Positions 36,161-50,181 of a stretch of DNA of 64,000 nt are shown here, piece by piece. How positions within the stretch are numbered: the stretch's first letter is position 1; every line of letters begins with the position of its first letter. Source of the stretch: Diphasiastrum complanatum (Eukaryota > Streptophyta > Lycopodiopsida > Lycopodiales > Lycopodiaceae). Under the pieces are notes generated by a model, which saw only the letters and a list, made by a program, of their open reading frames with translations, was not told where the DNA came from and did no database searches. The translations under genes were made by a program, and so were the position numbers. The DNA is taken from assembly GCA_029204225.1 (NCBI GenBank), contig CM055096.1, positions 60,800,957 to 60,864,956 on the forward strand, written 5' to 3'.

Positions 36161-36433
36161 GGGTTGTAGAACTTCTCATTGGATTTGGCAGTTTTGCTAA
36201 ACCGCGTGAAGTTTGAAAACAAGAAGGTTTTCATGCATATTTTAGATCAATTGGTGAAGAGTTTTCACAGTACGTGCAATTTGAATAATTATCTCCTTAA
36301 AGATTTTGACAGTACACAGGAAAGCTCAAATCTGCTGCTAGGGTTTGGTTGTTGTGAAGATAATAATCCGAACAAAAAGGCGACTACTTTTTCTGCAAGT
36401 TTGAAGCAAGGGTTCACATTTCCGTCTTCTGTC

Positions 36434-39400
36434 ATGACTAAAGTGGAAGTGACTGCTCCTGACAAGAAGACCAGGAGATCTGTGTCAAATCCGAAAGCAG
36501 GAGTAACTGTGAAAAAGGGAAGCACGGTTAGCAGTCCAACAAATGATCTGGTTCAAAATACCAAAAAAGATTCTCCTCAAGGACTGCCCTTGGTTGTTGC
36601 CTTAAACTGTCTGGAAGATTGTGAGATTGAAGCTGAGTCTTTGGCAGGTATCGCCACACTGCAGCATGTCAGTTTAGCACAGGTTTCAGAAGGCAAGATT
36701 GAGACAGCAGCTGCTGTGCTTCTGCACTCCCTGGCGTATCTCCCCCGTGCTGCCCAGCGTTGCCTCCAGCCATGGCAGTTATTGCTGTGCCTGGGGTCGG
36801 CAGATAAATCTGTTGATTCCTCATTGGCATCTGACTTGGGGTTGCAGCTGGTGCATATAGATTGTGGAAGAGCAGATGAAGTGGCTGATTCTGTAATGGC
36901 ATTGCTTTTAGGACTGTTAAGGCATACTCATCTACTCTCATCACAGGGGTTTGCTAGTGCAGGATGGTTGGGATCTATTCAGCCAATATGCCGAGGCATG
37001 AGACGTTGCCGGGGTCAGGTTATGGGGATTGTGGGGAGCTCGAGATCTGCTGCTGCTCTTGCTGTTCGTTGTCTTGCATTCAAGATGAAGGTTCTCTATT
37101 TCGAGCCAGAGGAGGTACTGGACTTTACCCAAGCTATCTTGCTTGAGATTTATGTTTGGCTGTAAATGTATAGCTGTTTCTTCAATATTAACACACACTG
37201 TTAGAGAGTGTAGTGTGTTGCATATGGCCAGCATCAGCTGTTCTAAGAATTGATATGTCACAATCTGATATGTAGTGGGGTCATTTCAGCTCTTCACTCC
37301 TGGATAAAGTATCGTCACTTTTTCTAGTTTGGATTCTAGTCAGCTTTATAGGAATCAATAGTTTCTATACTCAGGAGCCATTATCACTAATTGGCAATTC
37401 CTCGTATTTGGAGGAAGATAGGTCTTCTGGAGTTGCAAAGATTACGCTTTACGCATATGAGTTATTTGTACATCTTGTTTTTTGTGGTTACTGGACACCA
37501 GAAGCTGCTATTGTCGTGTGGTCATGAAGGCTGGCTGCAGCTGTTCACATTCTTCTGAAGTCCTTTGCTGCTGCATTATTGTACACAATTTTCTTTTAAT
37601 GTTCATGTCTATTTTCATTTTTTTATCGTCCATGTGTGACTGAATTGAATCAAAGTTTAAATTTTGGAAGTGAGGAAAGGAGCTGTCAAATTATAGGAAA
37701 TTTGGACACCAACTAAGGTTTGCCTAGTAGTTCACACACGCAGGCCACCATAGCCACAAATAATTGGCATAAACTGATGTCACATATGGAGAAATTACAA
37801 TAAGAAAGCTTCATTGATACGTACCTCAAGGTGAACATACAAAGAAGAAATTCTATCATGTACAAAAGAGATTACAAAACTTACCACAACTCATAGCGAC
37901 TTTCACATGGTAGTAGCTCAAGCTAGTACCTTCAAGTATCGCATGGATGGGTCTGTGAAAATATTCCCATCCCTGCTGCCAAATGTCTAGCAGCTCTTGC
38001 CTCCTACAACACCCAACAACATAAGACACAACCATTAGTCGTTTCTCATGCGAAATTACAAGATGAAATGGAAACACAACACAGATAGGGGATGGGAATT
38101 GTGCCTGGCCTCGTCCAAGCGGGATCTGGTGCGGTCCATGAACTCGTATATGAGACCGAGAGTGCACCCCTCTCGGTCTACTAGGTGCAACACAAAAAAT
38201 AGGCCTTAGCACATCAATCAACTATGATGCCCATGTCCATAACTCATCTCCATATACAATTGATTGGAAGTGAACTGCATTCTCACTACGGCCTTTGAAC
38301 TTATTGACTATAATGCTAGCCACCATCCTTTGCAAGTGGTCTCACACAACCGCCAGACGCTCGAGAACCACGAAGTAGTAGCTAAACCGTGTGGGTGCCA
38401 GCTTTCTGAGATCCAGGGGCGAGAAGCTGCGAAATAGGGCCAACATGCGCTTCTTCCTGGTAAGGAAGCTGACCATGCGCATGGCCTGAGTAGTAATCTG
38501 CAAGACAAACACCCATCAGAAAATTGATACGGGCCGAGCAAAGCATGGAAATGACAACAACAAAACTAGCATAAAAGACAGGAAAGAAGGTATGGAGAGG
38601 ATACCTCATGGATCCATGGAAGTGGGCACATGTCGTGGATCAGCAAATCGATAGAATGCGCAACACATGTTGTCCACACAATGGAGGAGTGCTCGCGCAT
38701 CAATAGCTCTCCCATCTGCCTGCAGTTTGTGGTGTTGTTTGTGACAACTTGAACCATGTGCTCGGCCCCAATCTCCTGGATGGCAGAGTTCAATGCATCG
38801 TAGATGAACTCTACGGTGATGGCTGCACCACGGGCGGCATCCATCCCTCATAGAAACGCGGTGCCAAGCAGACTGGAGACCATGATGTTCACGACGGATT
38901 TGTGACGAATGTCAATCCATCCGTCAAACATTATGGAGCAACCGTAACTGCAAAACAAATTCCCTTCAGACACATTTTAGACACACTTGCCATATCAAGC
39001 ACATATAGACTGTGACATGCTAGGAAGGTGCAACATATGCGAAAGAAACTTGCGAAATGAAAAACACGAAAGTTAAGGATTCTTACCTTTGTCAGGCTAC
39101 TCAAATAGGATTCAGCTCGTGTGATGGTCTCCTCCTTAGGCGCGTGTGTATGACCTCTCTCCTAGGAGGTGCTCATGAGGAATCAGCTACCGCCGCCTGA
39201 CGCATCATCTCTCTGAAGACATGGGTGTCAGCAATGGCGAATGGAATGGCAGCCTCGTAAAAAAACTGGGCCACCGCTCTTGTGGTAGCCTCGTGCTGAC
39301 GCCTTTGCCACCCTCTATCCAATGCAGTCTGTTGTGCGCTCAGCCTAACATGTCTCTACTGTGAGTGTGCTGGCGATCGGGGTCTAACATGCCTTGTGGT

Positions 39401-39775
39401 GGTATGAGATGGGGCATCGGGGGGTGCATCTGTGATGGCATGGCAGGTGATGTGTCTTTTTCTCCACCTGTGCTAGGACTTGCATGACACCAACAACTGA
39501 CGATAACTGGAGCGGATCCAATTGAACCACAAAAAACCGTACTAAATTGTAAAAAACCCTACTGAACTGTAAAAAACCATACTCATTATAGTAACAAATT
39601 GTGTAATGCCTATTTATTGGAAAAGGATGAAGATGCACATATGAATATGTGATTCAACAATCCACCACACATTCATACGAACACTGAACCACCAGCTCGA
39701 TGAATCGAGACCCAACATTGACTGAACTCGATTGACTCTATTTACTAACATTTTATTGTTCACATACCAAATTGA

Positions 39776-39817
<42 letters not shown>

Positions 39818-42800
39818 ATCCTTGTGGCACATGTGCAAAAGAAACACCATATATAAAATCGGGCCATATGGCACCGTAAATGGAGTACAATAATGTCGAT
39901 GAACATGGTGAAAGTAAAATACAACTAAGACTCGTCATTGTTCTCATAATCAGAATCATACAAGTCTATGCTGCCTAAACCAAGGGAGTTCGTAGATGAA
40001 TCCGAGGGAACCATGCGCCGTGGCGAGCCTCTACCTCTGTTGGTAGTGCTCCCTTCGCCCTCCCCCCCCAAAACCACGTCTGGCTATCTCCCCCCCTCCC
40101 CTCCCCTCCCCTCCCCCTCTGGCTGCCCCTACCACTACCCAAGGGTGGTCTCCCCCTAGGGCTGCTTGTCTGCGTATCGGGACCCTACAGTCCTAAACCT
40201 TGGGATGGCCCTACCCAATAGGACGATGCCTGGCCAAAGTCCTCCTGCGATGCTATGCTCTGCTCCGCTCCGCTCCGCTCGACATAAAGTCTACTTAAAT
40301 CCCCCTTCATGGAACGTTTGGGTTGCCCCCTATGCCTACGGGAAGGAATGGCTAGCTCCGCCTTTGTCTTTGCGTTTGGGTCCACCAAGAGATCGGCCAA
40401 GTCATCCCCCTGTGTCTCTCGCCCCCTCACGTCCTCCTCCTCTCCCTTTGTATCCTCCTCCTCTACCCACTCCTCCTTCAGATAATCATCCCCGAGCTCC
40501 TCTCCCCCCTCTGAGCCCTCATCGTCCCCCTCCTCAGCCCTCTCCCACCCCCTAGCTGCTCTCCTCCGCCACCTCAAAGCGTGTGCCTCTACCTCAGCCT
40601 CAGCCTCAGCCTCAGCCTGCCTATACATGTCTCTATATATCTCATCATCTAGCTCCTCCTGCGTAAGTGGTGCACGAGGAGCAGCAGCCGGCGAGTCCAC
40701 CAAGTAGGAGTCACGGTTGACCTGCAACCACAAACAAATAGTGTTGACAATATCGGGCGTCAACTTGATTTCACTAGGGAACGGGCACAAAATGGAAACA
40801 TGACCCTTGGGAACGAGAATGTTTTCGAGAACTTGGGAACGTGGGAATGCCACGTCATTAAATATAAGTTTGAAACAATGCTCAGGAAAATCGGCAAAGC
40901 ATAGGAATGGGACCGACTTTATTTCTCTAAAACGGGTATCTTGATACTTTTGATGGTTTTTTTTATAGGCATATTATGAACCCTTTTATGGGCAATACTC
41001 TTCAAAAAACTGAGAAACTTAAAAAAAAGAAGATTTTACTTGTTCTGCCCCTGGGAACGTGCCTGGGAATGCGTTCCTTCCGCTGCGGTAACATTCCCAC
41101 TTGGGAACGGGTGCATAGGAACACTTGGTTAGGTGGGGAACGCCTATGAGCTAGTCTCAATGGCTGATTGGCTGACCCATCTGCTGCATGTGTGTCTCAC
41201 AACTTGTCTACCTCAACATCTGGAATGGCTCTGCACACTGTTATGCACGTCCCTTGCCCATCTTGTTTGGTGAGGCACAACAAGTGGGACCTGACCCTTG
41301 TAAGTGACCCTGTGAACTCCAAATCTTAGTGGTAGCATCTCCATCTGTGGGCACTTGAACCATGGGACATAACCACACCCCCCTATACAAGGTCAACGCC
41401 TGCCCACATGCCCCTACTGACAACTGGCATCGTCTACATGCATTGTTCATGGCATTCTTATAAGCATTAAGAAACACAGTCTCGCATTGTACGACACGTC
41501 AATTGGATCCTTAATGCCCAGTTCACAAATTAGGGCTAAAAAAGAAATGAAAAGCCAGCATCAGATTCGTAACTTAATGTACGTGTCGTAAGGGCCAAAA
41601 TAGACATTCATGCCATTCTTATAGGCATTAAGAAACACAGTCTAGCATCATACGGCACATCAATTGGATTCGTACAACTTAGTTCATCAATTAGGTCTAA
41701 AAAAGGCCCGAAAAGCAAGCTTCAAATTCGTAGTTTGATGTACGTGTTATAAGGGCCAAAACATTCTTATTATTCTTGTAGGTATTAAGAAACACAATCC
41801 AGCATCTTACGACATGTCAATTGGCTCCCTACAGCTGAGTTCACAAATTAGGGCTAAAAAAGGCACAAAAAGTGAGCATAACATTCATAACTGCACGTAC
41901 ATATTGTAAGGGTCAAAATAGACATTCTTGGCATCCTTCTAGGCATTAAGAAACACAATCCTACATGTTACAGGACTTCAATCCGATGTTTATAGCTCAA
42001 GTCATAGGTAGGGCTTTGAATGGTATTAGGCAAGAACTTGGCATAGTGTGGCCTAGCTAGTTATGATCATAGTATCACATACGATGATAACGGACAACAA
42101 ATTGATGATTCATATATAGTAGTCTCCAACTAATGGAAAACAATGAGCATCTAAAATAAATTGTATTTCATCATACTAAGTTGCATTGAAATGACGTACC
42201 CTATGAATTGTCATGACAACCAACTCAAGAGAAGCTTGGGAATTAATGATCACTCTCTCACTACCAACCCTACAGCCAATCCTAACAACAAGATTATTTC
42301 AAAATGACCTCCAAACAAAGCAAAGAAAAAAATGGTGAAAAAAGGCCTCAAGAAGGTGTTTTGGTTGCAAATCTCCACACACACTCGCTTTTTCCCTTTG
42401 TGTTACAATCACCTTCACATAGAGTGCTCACACATCCCATTTGCCCTCCAATTGCCTCTCCACAACCTCCTATTGCTCCCTAGAATGCGTGCCAAAATTT
42501 AGGTTGATTTACTAAGTTCTGGTGTTCCGGCTTTCCGGAACGACTGGTCCCCAAATGAACCAGGCTCCAAACTTGTTTCGGTGCAACATAGATTTAGATA
42601 TAGTATGACACAACATCCTACTAACATCTTGAATCTTGATAGATTTGTATAGATACGTTGTATCGAAAATTGAAAGATCAATCTACATAGTTCATGCCTA
42701 ATTGGACAAGTGAAGACCAAGACTGCGTGAAGATGTTTTAGAGTCCTCATTCAACATTGCAGACATCCATACATTGCGATCACGTACATACATACCTTTC

Positions 42801-45800
42801 TTCTTCCCTTGTCAGTAAGTCCATTATGACAAATCCATATGGAATTGACAAAAGAGAATCTACTTTTGTACTGTTGCTGGGTCAGCTGTCATACGTGCTG
42901 TACTGCTGGTCACATCTGTCCGCTGTCCTTACTGGTACTGCTCACATTTCCAGTTTTTTTTCTTTCTTGGGCATGCTTTCTTAGCACCTGCACGTATTGT
43001 CTACTCCTTTTTCTTGAACGATACCACAATTTGGCAATCATTGAAGCCTGCTGCTGCTTCACGCGTGTATTACTGCTGGTAATACATGTGGGCCCATGAA
43101 CACCCTTTCTCAGCTGCAAGATGACTTATTTTGCAGTCTATCTGATTTGACTGCTGCCTACTATTTTTTATGTACTATCTCCTATATTGCCTGTGCGAGC
43201 TGCTTGCTCACAAGTGTGCCTGTGCTTGACACATGTGGGTGGTTTTTGGTCTTAATAGCCTGTTTCAAGATGGCGAACCACTAATTTTCATTTATTTTCC
43301 TTCTGTTTGTTCGTATGGGCTTGTCATGCCTGCACACTGCTCAGTCCTGCCAGTCCTTTTAAAATTTATACGAGTGTTTATAACAGTCTGGTACCCGTTG
43401 ACAGTCCTGTCCGTCACTTGTGTTCACATGTGTGGGACAAAAGTTGTTATTTCAGACTGCTATAAGTTTTCATATCTGACAAGCACTTTTTTCTGATTTG
43501 TTTCAATTGTCTACAGCGTTTTTGGGCTGCAACCAATTTAGCTCGACCAAAACTCTATCAAACATGTAGACTTCTCAGTGCTGACTAATTGAACTCATAT
43601 TTGTGTTTCTAGTATCTGCCTTGAGAACCAACTTGAGTTCTCACACCAAAGATCATATAAGTGGAAAGCTTTCCAGCTACAAATATCATCCAGTCGACCT
43701 GTATAGACGATCTTTTAAATCACAATATCAATTCTAGGTCCTCTTAGACCGTTTCCCATTTTCCTAAACATGAATTGCCCACACAAGCAAATGCACACTG
43801 CCTATGCATTTTTACTCACTCATCTAAGTGAGTTTTACATTCCTCACACCTATCTTAGAGCTCTCTCCACACCTGCCAACCCAAAAACATTACGCACTCT
43901 TTCTACTTTTTCACACATGAAAAAATTGATTGTCCTCTCACAGAATCAACAAGTACACAAGATCTAACCTTATTTTGATACCAAAAAAATTGGCATGCTA
44001 ATCAGGTTTTGCCTACTAGCTTACACATGTTGGTCACCCTAGTGACAGAATCTGCACGAACTAGCTTCATAGATTGAAAGAGCACAGCAAGATATCCTAA
44101 CTGGCGTGCACCTGAAGGAGAAAGTTATTGCTTACAAAAAACATGAATACAAAGCTTTTTATTGGGATAGGACACGGAGCCCCAACTCATAATGATTGTG
44201 TCAATCCATATGGTAGCAGCTTGAGGTAGGCTACTAATAGCTGTCTTGGTACCTCTTATGTGGTAATACTACTTGTGCCACATGGTTTGAATGTTAGTAC
44301 CTCGAGTTTTGACCATAAGCTCCTTGAGTTCGACCTAGGACTCATTAATTAGTTGTACATTGGACAGCATGTATTACTCGACATTAACTATTATTTGGAG
44401 CTTTGACAACATATTTTGTACATATTATATCAATGTCATACGTACATTGCACAGACCCATGTATCACAGAGTAATTTTTGATATCCCGTACAAACATCAG
44501 CCATCAGTTTTTACTCAATGTTGACATTTAGCTGGTAGTCCATTTATGTGGAACATTTGTACATGCTTGGTGTGCATTGCTATACTGTACTGTCATTGGC
44601 AGGCTATAGTGAGATTAATGTTGGAGTCACTGACTGCAACCACAAGCTTTAACAGCTAAGCGTTAGACATTTACTCTATGTTTATGAATTGATGTATTAT
44701 TTTCATGATTTGTGAATGTGCTACTTGTGGAACTCTCTTATTCTGGGAGATTTTGAGCAGAATGTGTAGTTTGAAGGTGATTCTAGTTAAGCAAGTAAAT
44801 AGGTACTTTCACAGATCACTCTACGTTTTTTGATTCTTGTTAGATGCATGTGCATCAGGAGAAGGAAAATAAATGCTGGAGTAAGTCTTTTCCACCTTCT
44901 GTGGAGGAAGTTGATAGTCTGAAGGAACTATTGTCTCGTAGCGATGTGGTTTCTCTCCATTGCTCTCTTACCAATGATACTGTACAGCTTATTAACGGTG
45001 ATACCCTGCAATACATAAAGCCAGGTGGGCAAAATTTGTTTTTTCCTTCTACTTAGTTTCATAGAAATTGGCATAATTCTGGTTCATTTGTCATGTCACG
45101 CTGCTGCTTGCATGTTCTTAAATAATGTGTGTAAGGGGACACCATATGCTATGCCACCACAAAGCACTGTGCCTCTCTGGAGTGCCCATGATGTGTATAG
45201 CTGGCATAACTGAGTGCAGGACTGCTTGCTTCTTGATTGTGTCGGCACAACCTGATAATGAAATGGATACGGGTGCTCAGGAGCCTTTCTTGTGAATACC
45301 AGCAGCAGCCACCTGCTTGACGACTGTGCATTAAAGCAAGCCCTTATCGATGGCACAGTAGCTGGGTGTGCTTTGGATGGTGTTGAAGGTCCACAATGGC
45401 TTGAGGCTTGGGTACGATACTATTTCCCAACAATAATCAAACGTTATTTTCTTTGTATTTCGTTTATTTTCTGTCTTGAATTATGGTGTCTACCTAAATA
45501 TGAGTCAATATTTTTACTTCTAATTTGGTAAATCACTAGTATAATAACATCATAGCTGGAGCAACATAATGAGTAATAAGACCGATTTGCATACTCAAGG
45601 ACTGGGATTTTGCTGATATATTAAATCAAGACACAAGCACAACTGTACCATATGATGTGCTTGTGTTTCTTAGTTGTCGGCATAGAACTTTGTCATGGCA
45701 ACTAACTTTCCTAGAACAAGAAAATGAGCATTGAAAAAGTAGCTGAAGAACAAGGGACCATGACCAGACTGTCTTCTTGCAATTTGCTTTGCTATCTATG

Positions 45801-47520
45801 TTTTTGGCTGGAAAGCCCTCAACTCAACTATCCGTCTGAGCGTTATTGATTTTAAGCAATTGTGCTCAGCAATAGTTAACGTTTGAATCACATCTTCCAT
45901 TTGGAGGAAAAATACCTCTCTCTAAGATGAACTTTAAATGAACCTGTTGCTCGCTTATTTTTGAGAAAAGTCTAGAAGTGGTTAGAGGGCCCTCAACTTA
46001 AAGCTGACCATCTGAGTTGTTTTGGTTCAATGCAATTGTGCTGGGTTTAGCCATAGCATACGTGATAACATGGTGACCTGTAGGCGTGAGACGTTGGTCC
46101 ACTCAGCTGATGTAAGCCCTGTGCCACTGTACAAAGTCGTAGGGGTATCTAGGGCATCAACAATCAACATTTACTACTTGGGGCATCCTAAATATGATGT
46201 CTGAAACAAAACCTCTCCAAGTTGAGTAAGGAGACATGACCTTCCCAAGTGTAGATGTAGCTGCTGTTTCATATTGAAAGTTGGACTTGTACAAAGTATC
46301 CAAGGTATGGCTACGATACTACTTCAAGTGGCTGGCTGTCTAATGTGAACTCCGGCCTCTGCATATAGTCTCTAGAGGTGTTGAAGACCATATCTTAGTC
46401 TTCTTACCCCATCTGGTACAAAAGGAGTGCAGACTATCCAGGTGCCTGTGTAGCCCCTCGCTGGTCGGAGAAACTAGAACCACATCACTGCATGGAGTTG
46501 AATAGTACAAGAAGATCACATTATCTGCAACCCTGTCCACCATCCTGACCAACGACTCCCTCCAGCTCATCAAGATATAACCCAGAGATTGTAGGCGATG
46601 GAGAACAACCCTGCTTCACCCCAATAGTGCTACTCACTTGCTGAAAAATCCCCACTCATATGGAAACAACCCATAACTCGCTCATAAAGTACCATGATTG
46701 CCAACACAGTATCAGTAGAGAAGCCAAGATCTCTGCATCTCTGGATAAACAAATGACGCAATACTGAGTCAAAGGCCTTCCTGAATTCAACAAAACAACA
46801 ATTAGACACACCCTTTCTCATCTAGATCTAGCCTCCTAAATGGTAGCCTTGAGAGCAAAAATATGGTTAGATGTGGAGTGATGAGCCCTAAATTCCGCCT
46901 GGCCCAAAGCGTGTAATCACATGGATCGGCCTCAGTACTCATTGCTATCAGTAAAATTTACGATTAGTCCACCCATTAGCCATGATGGAACAGCCGTACA
47001 AATCCCAGCCCTCGTGCAATGCGGCTAGTCTCTCTCTGACCTCGGTAACCTGCCCCTGGAGCAAAGGGCCGCGAAGCGCGTCGGCTGTGGGTGGTGTGTA
47101 GCTGGGCCCGCAGACTGCAACTTTTGAGATCGCCTCTTGAAAGATGCGGGATGTGGCCATGATGAAGGGGAGGTTCAAGTCATAGAACATCTGTGCTATG
47201 GTCCTGGTGGCCTCCTTGTGCTGTCCCTCTCTGAGAGATCCCGTGATGGTGGTCTGTTTGGTGCCTCGGGATGTGGATGGTTGAGAAGATGCGGATGGAC
47301 GGTGCGGCTCTGGAGGTGGTGGCATAGCTGTAGCTGCGGAAGTGGAGGCTGTGGATCCATGGGGAGTACTGGCGGAGGGGGTGCGGGTGGCGGTGGCGGT
47401 GGCGGTGGCGGAGGCGGAGGTGGAGGCGGGTGCGGTGGTGGATGCGGGGGCGGTGGCGGGGGTGACAGTGGGTGCAATGGTGGAACGGGTGTCCGCGGCA
47501 TATGTGGCCATCTCTCTCTT

Positions 47521-47567
<47 letters not shown>

Positions 47568-47579
47568 AAACCCTAAATC

Positions 47580-47632
<53 letters not shown>

Positions 47633-50129
47633 CCTATTGCCATTGAATATTGGATTGACTATACTGCAAAACTTTATACAGTTGACTCTCCTTCCATCTC
47701 TCTCTCACCGCGACCTTCAGAATTCACCTTTTCACTTCGTCCATGATTGAAAACGCCATAAAAAATGGTCAAAACCATAAAGCCATTGATGTTGACTCTC
47801 TAAGTATGGAGTTTCTAAAACTTATCGCCCATATTGTTGCTCCATACATCTCCTACGTTTTTAACCAATCTGTTATTTTTGGCCTTCCCACACCTTGGTG
47901 TACTAACTTGTTGCACCCTATACTTAAGGCTGGTGATCCTCTGAATGTAGACAACTATCGTACTATTATGATCAGTCACACTATGGCTAAGCTCTATGGT
48001 TCGGTTATGCAGTCTATCATCAGCTCTCATGCGGAGACAGGAGTTATATGCTATGGGACAGGTAGGTTTTAGAGCAGGCTATTCCACAGCGGACTAGATA
48101 TTCATACTGAGGTGTATTATTGAGGCGGAGAAGTTCAGGAAACAGAGAGTCTATTGCTGCTTTGTGGACTTCCGCAAAGCATTTGATTCAGTTCCGAGAC
48201 ACTTGTTGCTCCAACGTTTGGCATCCCTTGGTTTCTCACAGGAAGTCATTGCTGCTATCATCACATTATACGAGAGAGTTTTGGCCTGATTTCGTGATGG
48301 AGATGGATGGTCTTCATATATTCATAGTACGGTTGGAGTAAAGCAGGGGTGCCCCTTATCACCCACCCTATTTGCTCTATACATTGACGACCTTGAGTGG
48401 ATCATTTGGGAAGAAGGTGGAGATGGCTGTCCTCTAGCAAATCTTATTATCCCTATCCTTCTTTATGCAGATGATGTGGTTCTACTCTCTAGTTCAGCTA
48501 CAGGACTTCAGCGACATCTGGATGCCTTGTATACTTTCTGTCAGATACGGGGGCTAATGGTGAACATTGGTAAGACTAAGGTTATGGTGTTTAACACCAA
48601 CAGGCAACATATGAGAGACAATATGTTCTATTTTGATGGACAACTTCTAGAGATAGTGGCGTCTTACACATACCTGGGTGTTCTCTTCTCTGGTCCATTG
48701 CTTTCTTTTAGACCAGCTGCATTGGCTACTCTCCGCAAGGGGCGCTCTGCTCTTGTTCAGATGGAGAGGTTTTCCACCACTTATTACGTGCATGACCCGG
48801 ACACACGTTGTCGCCTCTTTCCTTCGACTGTTTCTCCACTTGCACTGTATCCAGCAGAGACATGGTGCCCAAGTTTATCTAGAGACACTTGGGGAGTGAC
48901 ATCTCGTGTTTGCAAATTCACATGCTTAGCCGGATGATTCGGGCCAAGCAGTCGGTTCCTCATGAGATTATTTTGGCGGAGTTTGCTTCTCCTCCACCGA
49001 TTGTAGAGGCTATTTTCAGATCATCACGTTCATTCACAGAGTCTCAGAGTTTGATTCTTCCAAATACGTGGTAGCGGCTTTTACATCCTCGCACTTTATC
49101 CGGGCAACGTGCTAAGTCTTCATGGTTTCAGTATGCTTCGGACTTTCTGCATAGCTGGGGATTATCTATGTCTGACCTCCCAAATGGGACTCATGCGTTC
49201 ATTCGCCGACAGATCTACAGAGCATAGATACATACAGTTTGGTCTCATCTGGATCCCTCATGGGTTAAGCTTCAGTTCTACCGCATTCACTTTCTTCACC
49301 TGGATGCGTCAGGACTTCCCCTTAGACCGAGTTATCTCTCTCAGACGCTGTCTTTTGGCCTGCGCTGCCGCATTGGTCAGCTTCGGGTCTCTTCTCATCA
49401 GCTAGCTATTGAGACCGGCAAATACACAGACACACCATGACCATTACGGATCTGTCAGTGTTGTACTCTACATGAGGTTGAGGATGAGTTTCACTTTATT
49501 TTCATATGTCCAGCTTACTATGAGATCAGAGGCAGATACCACTGTCTCTATCGGGACACTCCACTCATGCTTGGTTCCTTCTTTGCCTATCCAGATGCGA
49601 GATGTGTTGGTTTACTTTTGCGAGAGATGTTCTCTTTGAGATCTTCACTTCTGTCAGATGATCAGGATGTTGACTGCAGCCAGCCACATATTACACTTTC
49701 CTTTCAGAAAAGAGCTAGGGAGGATACTTTGGATGGTGAGATTGACATTCCAGCTGGTCAACCGAAGCTCCAGCGTCTTCCTCGACCATCCAGAGTTCGT
49801 CACCAGAGGCCGACCACCAGGTGCCTCACACCAGATCACACAGTTTTTCTCTCTCAGTTAGTGAGTTTTATTCCTCCGCGTAGCTGGTGGTTAAGCTACT
49901 GCTTTTGTACCCTCACCATAGTTGGAGGTTAAGCTTTGGTTTTTATTTCAGTTTATCTCTGTTTTTGGTTTTAGCTGATAGAAATAAGTCCGACATGGAC
50001 ATTGCTCCTTTCTGATGTACTTTTTCTTAATATATTCTATTCTCTCTCCTCCTAAACCCTAAACCCAAGCACACACATCTAAACCCTAAACTCACACACA
50101 CACGCACACACACAACTCCCTCTCACTCA

Positions 50130-50181
<52 letters not shown>

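Larger units (their letters stand above)
37820..40853 (-). pseudogene. hAT (DUF659-type) transposase gene, decayed, in AN intron 1
   Basis: Read right to left: an acidic region rich in Glu/Asp/Arg (40853-40185); then TTRAVAQFFYEAAIPFAIAD (about 39300-39220); GCSIMFDGWIDIRHKSVV (about 38950-38890); an in-frame stop; FIYDALNSAIQEIGAEHMVQ and SIVWTTCVAHSIDLL (38844-38630); and MLALFRSFSPLDLRKLAPTR (38440-38380), followed by a stop. This is the order of DUF659/hAT transposases common in plant genomes. Non-coding gaps between the blocks look like introns, some with GT/AG ends. Several stops and frameshifts show that it is dead. Element ends were not located. Confidence 0.7.

Noticed and set aside
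40166-40555. Proline-rich 129-codon + strand frame
   Set aside because: It is the opposite strand of the acidic hAT frame (40853-40185) and consists of low-complexity CCN codons.
42757-43500. Cysteine- and leucine-rich + strand frames suggestive of a small membrane protein
   Set aside because: They are short, overlapping, lack a supported start or splice structure, and lie within AN intron 1.
47137-47646. Glycine-rich 169-codon frame resembling a glycine-rich protein
   Set aside because: It comes from the (GGN)n tract and microsatellites lying antisense to the hAT fragment, with no signal peptide or family motif.
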